A stretch of 64,000 nucleotides of DNA from Girardinichthys multiradiatus (Eukaryota > Chordata > Actinopteri > Cyprinodontiformes > Goodeidae): NCBI RefSeq assembly GCF_021462225.1, contig NC_061816.1:11061390-11125389 (forward strand). Direction: 5' to 3'. Below are positions 19,901 through 30,200 of this stretch, piece by piece; positions within the stretch are counted from its first letter, which is position 1, and the number at the start of each line of letters is the position of its first letter. The position numbers were made by a program, and so were the translations under genes. The notes beneath the pieces were generated by a model. The model did not search any database. It was not told the DNA's origin and saw only the letters and a program-made list of their open reading frames with translations.

Positions 19901-22900
19901 TAGCTGCATTGACCCTGCCCTTGATAAAACACAGTGGACCAACACCAGCAGCTGACACGGCACCCCAGACCATCACTGACTGTGGGTACTTGACACTGGA
20001 CTTCTGGCATTTTGGCATTTCCTTCTCCCCAGTCTTCCTCCAGACTCTGGCACCTTGATTTCTGAATGACATGCAGAATTTGCTTTCATCCGAAAAAAGT
20101 ACTTTGGACCACTGAGCAACAGTCCAGTGCTGCTTCTCTGTAGCCCAGGTCAGGCGCTTCTGCCGCTGTTTCTGGTTCAAAAGTGGCTTGACCTGGGGAA
20201 TGCGGCACCTGTAGCCCATTTCCTGCACACGCCTGTGCACGGTGGCTCTGGATGTTTCTACTTCAGACTCAGTCCACTGCTTCCGCAGGTCCCCCAAGGT
20301 CTGGAATCGGCCCTTCTCCACAATCTTCCTCAGGGTCCGGTCACCTCTTCTCATTGTGCAGCGTTTTCTGCCACACTTTTTCCTTCCCACAGACTTCCCA
20401 CTGAGGTGCCTTGATACAGCACTCTGGGAACAGCCTATTCGTTCAGAAATTTCTTTCTGTGTCTTACCCTCTTGCTTGAGGGTGTCAATAGTGGCTTTCT
20501 GGACAGCAGTCAGGTCGGCAGTCTTACCCATGATTGGGGTTTTGAGTGATGAACCAGGCTGGGAGTTTTAAAGGCCTCAGGAATCTTTTGCAGGTGTTTA
20601 GAGTTAACTCGTTGATTCAGATGATTAGGTTCATAGCTCGTTTAGAGACCCTTTTAATGATATGCTAATTTTGTGAGATAGGAATTTTGGGTTTTCATGA
20701 GCTGTATGCCAAAATCATCCGTATTAAGACAATAAAAGACCTGAAATATTTCAGTTAGTGTGCAATGAATCTAAAATATATGAATGTTAAATTTTCATCA
20801 TTACATTATGGAAAATAATGAACTTCATCACAATATGCTAATATTTTGAGAAGGACCTGTACTACTTACTTATACTATACTATCACCATGAACTCAGCAC
20901 CCCACTATGACATATTGATGGCAGCAATATGCCACAGGGATGCTTTTATTCAGTATAGATAGGGGAGCTGGTTGATGGAAAGTTGGTTGAAGCTAAATAC
21001 AACGCAGTGATGGAAAAAAAGGCTTTAGGGGAGATTGATGTGGTTTAATGGCCCAGTCAAGTCCAGGTTTTTCTCGTTTCTTAAACAACCATGTCAAAAG
21101 ACAAATCCTGTGTTCGTGGAAAAGATGTCAGTCTGTTTCAGAAGGGTCAAATCATTGGCCTGCATCAAGCAGAGAAAACATCTAAGGAGATTGCAGAAAC
21201 TACCTAAGTTGGGTTAAGAACTGTCCAACGTATTATTAAAAACTGGAAGGACAGTGGGGACCCATCGTCTTTGAGGAAGAAATGAGCCTGGAATAAAATC
21301 TTTAATGATCGTTATCGGCGATCACTTTAAACGTTTGGTGAAATCAAATGGAAGAAAGACAACAGTAGAACTCCGGGCTATGTTTAATAGTGAAAGTAAG
21401 AGCATTTCCACACACATAATGTGAAGGGAACTCAAGGGATTGGGACTGAACAGCTGTGTAGCCTTAAGAAAACCCCTAATCAGTGAGGCTAATTGGAAAA
21501 AAAAAGGCTTTAATTTGCTGGAGAGCATAAAGATTGGACTCTGGAGCAATGGAAGAAGGTCTGATGAGTCCAGATTTGATGCACCCATCATCCCTAGTGC
21601 CTACTGTACAAGCCTGTGGGGGCAGTGCTATGATCTGGGGTTGCTGCAGGTGGTCAGGTCTGGGTTCAGCAACAATATGTGTTCAAAGAATGAGGTCAGC
21701 TGACTACCTGAATTTACTGAATGACCAGGTTATTCCATCAATGGAGTTTTTCTTCCTTGATGGCACAGCCATATTCCAAGATGACAACGCCAGGATTCAT
21801 GGGACTCGAATTGTGAAAGAGTGGTTCAGGGAGCATGAGACATCATTCTCACACATGGATTGGCCACCACAGAGTCCAGACCTCAACCCCATTGAGAATC
21901 TTTGGGATGTGCTGGAGAAGGCTTTGTGCAGTGGTCATACTCTACCATCATCAATGCAAAATCTTGGTGAAACATTAATGCAACACTGGGAGGAAATAAA
22001 TCTTGTGACAATGCAGAAGTTTATTAAAACAATGCCACAGCGAATGTGTGCTGTAATTAAAGGTAAAGGCGGTCCAACGAAATATTAGTGTGTGACCTTT
22101 TTTTTTTTTTGGTGGCGACTTTTTTTTTGGCCAGGCAGTGTATTTAACCTAACCATCCTATTTGCAGGTATCTGGACATCAACTTTGTGGTGTACACCGG
22201 AGACCTGGGAGTGACAGGTCAGCAGATCCTGGAGGGAGCCCGTCAGCGCTTTAACATCGTGCTTCCAAGGCCGGTCCGGTTTGTGTTCCTGCAGCACCGC
22301 GTGCTTGTGGAGCCTGGCCTGTTTCCACACTTCACCCTGCTGGGACAGAGCGTGGGATCTGTCTTCCTGGGATGGGAGGCTCTGACGGAACTTGTTCCGG
22401 ACCTTTACATAGACTCAATGGGTTACGCCTTCACTCTGCCGCTGTTTCGCTACCTGGGAGGCTGCAGTGTTGGGAGCTACGTTCACTATCCCACCATCAG
22501 CACTGACATGCTGTCTGTGGTTAGGGAGAGGAATCCAAGGTAATACCAGTCTTCTTTGACCACACTTTTGTTGCTTTCTAGCCACTGAACTAACCCAAAG
22601 TGTGATTGTCTCAGGTTCAACAACCCAGACTTCATCTCAAACAGTCTGTTCCTGAGTGCCTTCAAGTTGGTCTACTATTGCCTCTTTGCTGTGCTCTATG
22701 GGATGGCTGGCTCCTGCTGCAACGTCATCATGGTCAATTCTTCCTGGACTCTCGATCACATCTTGTCTCTATGGCGTTCCCCGAACCACACCAGCGTGGT
22801 GTACCCACCCTGCGACGTCAGCGCTTTCCTGGACATCCCGCTGGAGGAGGACGGGACCAGGAAGTGCCACTCTATCGTTTCTGTCGGGCAGTTCAGGCCA

Positions 22901-23519
22901 GAGAAAGATCACCGTCTGCAGATCAGGGCCTTCAAAAAGGTGTTAGACAGAAGGAAGAAGGGGTCGGAGGCGTTGAAGCTTGTTCTGATAGGCGGATGCA
23001 GGAACCAGGAAGATGAAGACAGAGTTCTCATGTTGAGGGGACTTTGCCAGGAGCTGGGCATGGGAGACAGGGTGGAGTTTAAACTGAACGTATCCTTCAA
23101 GGAGCTGAAGGAGGAGATGAGCGAAGCCACCATTGGTCTGCACACCATGTGGAACGAACACTTTGGAATAGGTAAAAATCAGAAAATGTTATTTTTAAAT
23201 GATGGCAAACATATATTTACCATTTTCTCTTCCAGGTGTTGTGGAGTGCATGGCAGCAGGAAAGGTCATCCTGGCTCACAAATCAGGGGGTCCAAAGCTG
23301 GACATCGTCCGACCTTTTGAGGGGCGTCAAACCGGATTCCTGGCAGACAACGAGGACAGTTACGTGGAAGCCATAGAGCAGATCCTGGCTCTGTCGCCTG
23401 ATAGCCGCCTGCAGATCAGACGCGATGCACGGCAGTCAGTGGCACGCTTCTCAGATGAGGAGTTTGAAGCATGCCTCCTGGCAGCAATCGAGCCTCTTAT
23501 GGGAACATTGGAGCGATGA
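13958..23519 (+). CDS. alg11: GDP-Man:Man3GlcNAc2-PP-Dol alpha-1,2-mannosyltransferase, complete
   Basis: Five exons in phase: 13958-14004, 14631-14852, 22168-22539, 22615-23171 and 23236-23519 with TGA. They total 1,482 nt, or 493 aa, against 492 in human ALG11. The start ATG at 13958 ([14 protein letters not shown]) was chosen because its exon joins in frame to [10 protein letters not shown]. An in-frame ATG at 14596 lies upstream of the exon 2 acceptor and is intronic. Residues about 14-40 are one membrane anchor. Then come [43 protein letters not shown] and the GT4 E-x7-E signature EHFGIGVVE. From family knowledge, it adds the fourth and fifth mannoses to the dolichol-linked glycan on the cytosolic ER face. 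Intron 2 is 7.3 kb because it holds an L2 LINE and several Tc1 elements. Confidence 0.96.
14853..15735 (+). other. alg11 intron 2, left part; no gene seen
   Basis: It contains a purine-rich stretch (about 15430-15520) and short T-runs only. The reading frames here are short and unsupported. No named repeat was recognised. Confidence 0.5.
15736..16004. repeat. GC-rich unclassified sequence next to the L2 LINE
   Basis: C/A-rich stretch (CCCCAGGAGAACAACCGCCG, CACCCACCCGACCGCCAACC) that differs sharply from the AT-rich intron and abuts the 3' end of the minus-strand LINE. It is probably part of a dispersed repeat, but no family is assigned. Confidence 0.35.
16005..19136 (-). mobile_element. L2-clade LINE, near full length, inactivated by frameshifts
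   Basis: Read on the minus strand, it begins with AAGATGGCGCCGACGACGG and ends in GGCAATAAAGTTGATTCTGATTCT, the short repeated tail of CR1/L2 elements. Consecutive frames give an endonuclease domain (LGDFNRANL and SSDHYLIHL) and a reverse transcriptase ([54 protein letters not shown]), then the usual C terminus ([21 protein letters not shown]). The coding frame is split into at least five pieces: 19130-18720, 18801-18535, 18598-17564, 17703-16594 and 16473-16195. It therefore cannot make a full protein. It lies antisense inside alg11 intron 2. The clade call rests on motif resemblance. Confidence 0.85.
16594..17703 (-). pseudogene. L2 LINE reverse transcriptase segment (369 codons open)
   Basis: The longest open segment of the LINE. 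It starts near the linker after the endonuclease and covers reverse transcriptase motifs through the FADD active site ([12 protein letters not shown]) and the downstream FLGTTIS block. A frameshift after [12 protein letters not shown] ends it before the C-terminal region. The upstream endonuclease segment, 18598-17564, overlaps it in another frame, showing an indel near 17570-17700. Confidence 0.8.
19150..19249 (+). mobile_element. Older Tc1 relic, left part, split by a younger Tc1 element
   Basis: The plus strand gives [13 protein letters not shown], the region around the first catalytic Asp of a different Tc1 family. It stops exactly at the TA where the 19250-20859 element inserted. Its continuation is at 20862-21034. 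Confidence 0.7.
19250..20859 (-). mobile_element. Full-length Tc1/mariner element, copy 1
   Basis: The element is 1,610 bp with terminal inverted repeats of about 200 bp (19250-19449 and 20660-20859) beginning CAGGTCCTTCTCAAAATATT. TA duplications lie at 19248-19249 and 20860-20861. The transposase frame is on the minus strand. It is nearly identical in length and sequence to copies at 33143-34752 and 44950-46560. It sits in alg11 intron 2 and splits an older Tc1 relic. Confidence 0.95.
19527..20531 (-). CDS. Tc1 transposase, copy 1: open frame but second catalytic Asp replaced
   Basis: An open frame of 334 codons from [11 protein letters not shown] to TKY. The N-terminal paired-type helix-turn-helix DNA-binding region includes [19 protein letters not shown], followed by a basic linker ([10 protein letters not shown]) and the DDE domain with LFSDESKF and [12 protein letters not shown]. 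The second acidic residue, Asp in QHDLAPAHS of copy 2, is Asn here (QHNLTPAHS). A DDE enzyme needs all three acids, so this copy is predicted to be catalytically dead although unbroken. Family function is cut-and-paste transposition at TA sites. Confidence 0.9.
   Translation of the reverse strand: MGKTADLTAVQKATIDTLKQEGKTQKEISERIGCSQSAVSRHLSGKSVGRKKCGRKRCTMRRGDRTLRKIVEKGRFQTLGDLRKQWTESEVETSRATVHRRVQEMGYRCRIPQVKPLLNQKQRQKRLTWATEKQHWTVAQWSKVLFSDESKFCMSFRNQGARVWRKTGEKEMPKCQKSSVKYPQSVMVWGAVSAAGVGPLCFIKGRVNAASYQEILEHFMLPSAEKIYGDEDFIFQHNLTPAHSAKTTGKWFTDHGITVLNWPANSPDLNPIENLWDVVKRTLRDSRPNTLDELKAAIEASWASIRPQQCHRLIASMPRRIEAVISAKGFLTKY
20862..21034 (+). mobile_element. Older Tc1 relic, right part
   Basis: It continues the relic at 19150-19249 beyond the younger insertion. 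Phrases such as ATTGATGGCAGCAATATGCC and GGGATGCTTTTATTCAG resemble the middle of Tc1 transposase genes. It has many stops. Confidence 0.6.
21080..22140 (+). pseudogene. Second, distinct Tc1 transposase pseudogene with its 3' terminus
   Basis: Plus strand pieces run from [20 protein letters not shown] through [39 protein letters not shown] and [18 protein letters not shown] to KGGPTKY with stop at 22088. They lie in shifting frames, with a TAA/TAG in the N-terminal part. The 3' flank (GGTGGCGAC..GGCCAGGCAGTG to 22140) looks like the terminal repeat. The 5' terminus was not found. The last 184 codons (21534-22088) are open. Confidence 0.8.
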
Positions 23520-23810
23520 TCAGCTTTGTGCCCTTTTTTTAAATGTCGCACCTGAAGCACCATTACCTTAATGCACTTATGGCTTCATGCAGGACTGGTG
23601 AAAAACATGATTATATCTGTTGCTCATGTAGACAGCACATAGATAAGATATTCAGGTGCATATGGAGCTGCAGTGCTATGTAAATTTTATACCTTTTTGG
23701 TTACATTTGTCTATAGCGTACATTTTATAAAATTCTCAGTGGGAACAAATTAGTCTTTGTTTGAAACTTGGAAAAACAGGGTTTAAAGTAATTATTTACT
23801 AAACAAATGT

Positions 23811-23930
23811 AATAAAAAGATTTAATTCTATCCATGCAAAATTGATACGTGTGCATATAATAGTGTGTATCAGGATTTTTTTCGATTCATGTAGCAGTTA
23901 AAGATTTTTTTTAAGTGTGATGAAAATAAA
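23811..23930 (+). terminator. alg11 candidate polyadenylation signals
   Basis: AATAAA occurs at 23811-23816 and 23925-23930, about 290 and 405 nt after the alg11 stop codon. Either could end the transcript. Confidence 0.45.
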
Positions 23931-25940
23931 ATACACTGGAACTAGTTTTAGTCCATTTGGTTTTTGCCTTGTTTTTGTGCCCAGGTCATTTCAAATTGAC
24001 TTTCATTTTCTGCATAGCAATTTATATTGCATTGCAATCACTTATTCTCCCTGAATGGTTAATTCTATGAAAATTACATTTAAGATCTGATTTAAGTGTG
24101 ACAAAGAAAGTGGCTAGTGGCTTGTGTGCTTATTAGAGCTGCTGCAGTTCACAAAATCATAAGTAGAAAAATACATACAAAATGCAAAGTTTTTTTTTTT
24201 TTTAAATGTACACATTAAACTGTTCTGGTATTTTGGAGCTCAATCCAAGATTTTAATAGATCTGTATTAGAACATTTCTTCCACCATGACATCTGGGGTT
24301 TAGCCCTCAACGTCCAGCTCTAACAAAATGCTAGAAACTGCTGGAAGATCCACTTCATCCTGGAGCTCTGGTGGAAATGAATCCTGTGCATCATGGAAGA
24401 AAGACTGGCAAAACACAAACATAAACACTAAAAACCAGCCCAAACACTCATGCACTCTATGATCGACACAGTTCAGACATAAATTTGATAGCTGGAGATA
24501 TACTGTTAATGTATTTTTCCAACTGTGAAAACAATTTGTAGAACTGCTTGCCAGTGGTGCTTCCATATTCATTTTACTGTCTTGACTTTTGTGTTAAATA
24601 TATAAGCTAATCCTGGAACTTTATTTTTCAGTTTTTTTATTGTTTTGGGATAATCTCAATGAGAACCTCAAAGTTAACAGATACGTCATAGAAAACACGT
24701 TTTCTACAAGTGTGTTGGTGAATCAACTATAAAAATACCACAACTACTATTAATACTAATATTCATAATAACATCTACACTGTCATTAGCTCCATTCTTA
24801 GTGCAACAATTTCAGCTTGTAACAAAACCTTTTGAATATTTTTAACCACATTTTAACACATCCATACATGATACAAAAATGTCATATCATTACATACAGC
24901 ACGACTGCATGGCTGGTTTATTATAAGCCATCCCAACTAGAGTGTCAAACAAATTCAGACCACTAGAGGGAGTACTAGACCTTCTGTTGACTGGTCCATT
25001 AACCTCACTATAATGATCTAGACAAATAAGGACTCAAGACAGGGTTGAGGTCTGGTTTGAACATGTATATTGAGATTTTCAGTTATATGCAAGAGGAAAC
25101 ATTTACTTAAACCTTCTTTGTCTTTACTTCCATTTCAGAACATTAATTGCTTACAAACTGCATTCTAGCAAACATCCCTTCAAGGTGGTTTAAGATATAC
25201 CGTCTTTAGCCGACACTGACAAATGAAAAGTGTGTTTAAAGAGTCTTTGTGGAATCAACCAACAGGGCAGCTGGTAAGAACAGCCTCTGCATTTAATGCC
25301 AGTTAACTTATGTGAAATGCTTCTGATATGTCATCATGGAACAAAAGGACACATGGAGAATGGGATACATAACAGACAGCACAAGCACCCGGATAATAAA
25401 AGCGCTGCTGTCATGTACGCTGACGGCTAAAGCAGCAATGGCACCATGAAGAAACAAGACGGGGTTCAAAGCACATTCGGTCTAATGCAAGTCTGATGAT
25501 GGGTTATTAAATAAACGATTTAATGCTCTGTACATTAACCAGGCGAATACGTCTTCTTCACTGTGTACTATGATGATATTCCAGTCTGTGTTCCTGCTGT
25601 CAGGATGCTGATCTCATGGGATGAAAAAGGCGCTGGGAACCAGTGGTGAAGGAGCTTCAAACTGAAGGGATGAGGTCCAAAAATCAAGCCAACAGAAAAG
25701 GAACTCACAGAAAAACACAGGCCTCCCCTCCATTTAAACATGGTTGTTACTACATTTGCATAAATAAAAAAGGTACAATTTGCATTCTGTTGCACAGTCC
25801 AAGCCCTTGGCAAACGTATTCAGATGATGTCTCCATTCGATTGACCTCTGGAAGACTTTTAGAAAGAGGCTTGCTTCAGATTTGTGTTTCCAGAGTTGTG
25901 AAGAGGTCAAGAAATGTTTTCAACTGATTATAGGTTTTTG
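23931..25940. other. Convergent intergenic region between alg11 and raph1
   Basis: No complete gene is seen. It may include the distal raph1 3' UTR. One exon-like minus-strand segment (24399-24300) is listed separately. The remainder is AT-rich unique-looking sequence. Confidence 0.5.
24300..24399 (-). other. Exon-like open segment ending in a stop codon, unidentified
   Basis: On the minus strand an acceptor-like TTTTGTGTTTTGCCAG precedes 33 codons, beginning SFFHDAQDSFPPEL and ending in an acidic LLELDVEG before TAA. About 100 nt further on are ATTAAAAT and an A-run. The composition looks coding, but no matching upstream exon in phase was found and the protein was not recognised. It could be a terminal exon, a relic, or chance. 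Confidence 0.2.
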
Positions 25941-25949
25941 CAGATACTT

Positions 25950-26585
25950 GAAGTGTATCTCAATACATAAGAATACCATAAAAAGTGTACTTTATTGGAG
26001 TAATTTAAACCAGAAAGCGAAACTCAGATTCATTACATAAAACGATGTATTTTGAAGTATTTTTATCCCTTAATATTTCTTATTATGGCTTAAAATCCAA
26101 AATTCAATTTTACATAAAAGCAATAAAAAGGATTTTTTATACAGAAATATCAGCCTACCGAAAAGTACGACCACCATATGTACTCAATGGGACCTCCTTT
26201 TGCATGAATTACTGCATCAATCCGTTGTGACATGGAGAAGATCAGCCTGTGGTGGAACGCCACACGTCTTCCTTCCACTCAACGTTCCTTTAAATATGCT
26301 TGGATACAGCACTTTGTGCACAGCCATCTCCTTTAACATTTGTGGCTTTCCGTTATGGAGCGTTCCAGCTGGACGACTGTCAAGTCAGGAATCTTCTCCA
26401 TGTTTGTGCTGTCCATAGCATCAGCAGAACACAACATTTCTGTAATAAAAATCCTTCTCTTATTGGTCTTTTTAATGTTAACATTTTCTGAGAAATTTAG
26501 GCCGTGAGTTTTTACATTTTGACTCGAAATGATTAAATAATGAACTTTTCAGTGATATTCCCATTTACTGAGATTCACCCATATA
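25950..26585 (-). mobile_element. Degenerate Tc1-derived element in the raph1 3' flank
   Basis: The ends carry the GTATCTCAATACATAAGAATA and TTTACTGAGATTCACC motifs shared with other MITE ends in the window. The interior keeps antisense transposase phrases (TCAATGGGACCTCCTTTTGC, GTTGTGACATGGAGAAGATC, GGATACAGCACTTTGTGCAC). It is internally deleted and has no open transposase. Confidence 0.6.
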
Positions 26586-27140
26586 GCAGAATCCTCTCCA
26601 TAACATGTCAATTTGTAATCCCTCAATCATACATGAAATTGTGACCAAATATTATTCTGGTTTAGACAAAACCTGCTGACCAGCATTAAAAAAACAACTT
26701 TAAATTAATAAGCCTTTAAATTATTTCCTACAAAAGAAAACCAAACAGTCACATTCCACGACAGCCTTTCTTAACAGTTAACTACTTCATCACTATATGT
26801 AATCATGCATGCAGACGATGCATGTTTTTCTCTCACACATACACACAGGCACACTCAACCTAAGACATGTGGTTCATGCAGTAATCAAAGCAGAAACAGC
26901 TTCACGTGGTTCCGATTTGTTTGTTTTGTATTCCGTACGTGGCATAGCTTTATGGCAAAAAAAAAAAAGATAGGAAAAAGGAAAAGCAAACACATGATTT
27001 GGCTCAGACCTGGATCCTTCATACCTACCCGGTCCAGTCTTAACAGTCTTGGTACTGTAAATCCTTCTGTTTTACAATGTTTTGCGGTTTTTTTTTTTTA
27101 AATGCACTGTTTGGATTTGGTGGTCAGATTTGGCTTTTTG

Positions 27141-27148
27141 TATATACA
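27141..27148 (-). promoter_or_regulatory. Pumilio-type element in the raph1 3' UTR
   Basis: The minus strand reads TGTATATA, a perfect match to the UGUANAUA consensus of PUF proteins, about 115 nt after the raph1 stop codon. A single 8-mer can occur by chance. Confidence 0.3.
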
Positions 27149-27261
27149 AGGTCACCAATCAATGATCACAGGAGAATTTCATAAGTCCAGGATTTCATAC
27201 CCATTTATCAAATAAAGTCTGTTCAGCCAGCTGCACTGCATCCTGATCTCAGAGTTCAACG

Positions 27262-30200
27262 TTATCCGGTAAGTTTGGTCCCATCCCCTCGTTTGGGTGG
27301 CGCAGGTGGTGGTCCTCTTCGCAGCGTTGCATAGCCTGAGATGTTTCCGGACATATAGCCGCCATTTCCTCCATTGCTCTGCTTGCCCTGGTCCAGGAGC
27401 AGCTCTGGGGGCGGTGGAGGCAGGGCCATGTCGTCCATGGTCCCTGCTGGATCCAGCTTTCCTGGACCATGGCGACCCACTGACTTTTGCTTCAATGTCT
27501 TGCTGAGATCCTCCAGGAAGTTAGGTTGACCTGAGCTACCCTTTGGGGATGTAGGCGCAGGTGGCGATATCGGAGAGGGTTCTAGGTTGGCATTGCTTCG
27601 CCTTCCTAGGGTGGGTGGAGGAGTCTTTTTTAGGGAGTTCTTTGCCCATATTGAGTTGCTAACAAGGGAGACAGGCGGTGGTGGAGGGGGTGCTTGGGGT
27701 TGAGGGTTTACCACAGCTACCCTTGGGACACCTCCACTATGCATGTCGTTGCCTGGAGGTGGTGGAGGAGGGAAGAGCTCAGAGACCGGGGGAGGAGGTG
27801 GAAAGTAGGCGCACTCGGGTGGGGGAGAAGGAAAGTCACCGCCAGCCTGTTTAGCCTGGCTTACTTTGGCCTGCAGTGCCAAAGGCAAGTTAGACAGGTT
27901 GAGCTTTCCTGGTTTAGGTGGAGCAGGTGGCCCATTTGAGGGGTCCTTTGAAGGAGATCCATTGGAGGAGGAGTTGGGACACGAGGAAGAAGGGGTGGCA
28001 TTGCTCTGGGGAGCAAACTTGCTGAGCAAATTCCTCCTGGATTCCTCGAAGGAGGCAGATGAGTTGGACTTAATGCTGGAGTTCCTCTGTGGGGTCGGAG
28101 GGGGTTTCTTACCACCGAAATTGGATGAACTAGAGGGTGATCTTTTCATTGGAGAGCCCATATTTCCCGAAGGAAGTGGAGGAGGAGGTGGTGTTGGGCC
28201 AGTGATCGGTGCTGGGGGAGGCGGTGGGGGTGGTGGTGCAGGGAAGCCATTGTTGCTCTCTGCTGGTGGAGGTGGGAACTCTGGAGACTCCAGCTGCTGG
28301 TGACCGCCAGGCTGCCATTTTGGTTTAGTTTTTACAGCTGGAAAGGACAGGGGAGCTTTAGGGTACTCAGCATGATTAACTACTTGGGATGAAGCTCCTG
28401 GAAACTGACTTGCCAATTGCTTCACCAGAGACATGGTAGGTGCAGCTCCTTTGGACATGCTCACTGTTTTAGACAGGCTGTGCTGCTTGGGCATGGTAGC
28501 TGGAGGATGACTGGATGTGTGTCCCTGCTGAAGGCTGAGCTGTTTCTTTATGTGAGCAGGTGCAGGAGGAGGGGGTGGTGGTGGAGGTGGAGTCGGCGCA
28601 GCAGCGGGTGGAGCAGGAGGAAATGGTGAGACCGGGGACATGGGTTTGGGTGCATTGTGAGGCATAAAGCCAGGAGTGAAGGTTTTGGGTGGAGCTGGTG
28701 GGGGTCCAGGAGGAGGCGGAAACTGCGCTGGTATTGGGAACTGCTGGGGTGGAGGAGGAGGAGGTGGGGGTGGGGGCGGAGGCAGCGGAGGAGGTGGGGG
28801 TGGTGCAGGAGCAGGCGGTGGCGAGTCCTCAAGATCTCCGTTCTGAGGCAGGAGTTCTCGTGGTGGACTGGGAAACCACTCCTTTAAAGCCTGCTTGAGC
28901 CCATTGGAATAAACAGTCTGGCTCATGGGAGCTGGTGCAGGAGGTGGAGGTGAGGGTGGAGGAGGAAATCCTGCACCATTGCTGTGTGGAGCAGGAGGTG
29001 GTGGGATGAAAGAAGGAGGGGCCGCAGGGCTGGGAGGGCCAAACCTCAAAACAGCCATAGCGGACCCTGGGGTTGGCATTGATGGTGGAGGGGGAGGAGG
29101 AGGCGGCGGAGGAGGTGGGACATTGGTCCTTGCAGCAATGTGATTCACGTTAGGCTTGATAACCTGTGCAGCAGGCAGCGTCGGAGGTGGAGGCAGAACT
29201 TGCTGCGCTGTTGCGTGGAGGTGAGCAGGTAACTTGTGGGAAGCCTTCTGGTTCTGCAGCCTGGTGATGGTGCTGTACTTGTACATTGTGGGGGCCAGTG
29301 AGTGGTGTGACAACATTTGGACTGGAGGTAGGGGGGGAGGAGGAGGAGGAGGTGGGGGAGGTGGTGGAGGTGGACTGGGGGCAGCAATTGGTTCCTGCTG
29401 CTGCTGTGGGAGCATTTGGTTGTAGCTGCTGCTGGGCTGCGGCTCGGGAGACATGGGTGGCTCAGGCAGCACTTGTGGGGTCCCTGGAGGTGGGGGTGGC
29501 AGCATCTGGGGAGGAGAAGGAGGCTGTGGAGGCTGATGTTGTGGTTGGGTCAGTGTTGGTTGTTGCACTGAAGATGGCTGAGGCTGAGGTGGATGCTGCA
29601 GCTGCTGTTGCTGTTGTGGATGGGGAGTGAGGACTGGGTGGTCCACTGAATGCTGGCTGTGATGTCGGTGGCTGTGGGAAGAATGCGTTGATCCACGCGA
29701 CGCCTCCATCCTCATCTGCTTAGCAAAGAAAAGTAATAAGTGAGTCACAATCTCTAATATTACATTCATCTTAGCTTCTGTGGACAGAGAGTCATACTTT
29801 TGAATTCTCCTCCATCTGGGTTCCCCTCTTCCAGGCTTCAGAAAAAATGGAGCTCACCACACTCTGGGACCGGCCATGAGAGGAGGCTGTATCCACTCCA
29901 CTGTCTGAATGACCTGAATGATTGGACTGGGACTCTGACAGGACGCAAACACCAGCAAATCTTGTTTAATAACTATATAGCTTGCAGTGTATGACCTGAT
30001 GTTCTTAAAGTGCAAACAATTTTTAACTATTAGTGAAAGCTGTAATCAGTAAATAAACTCACCAGGTATGCTGGCAGAACTGGAGCCTGATCGAATGCTG
30101 GAGGTAGACAGGGATGACCAATCATAGGCTGCCTCTGTCCTCTTCATTGCTCCCTGGTAATTTACATATAACTGCTTGCCATACTAAAGATAAGCACATA

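Noticed and set aside
27866..29630. Several plus-strand frames rich in Gly, Val and Trp opposite raph1
   Set aside because: They are antisense shadows of the long proline-rich last exon of raph1.
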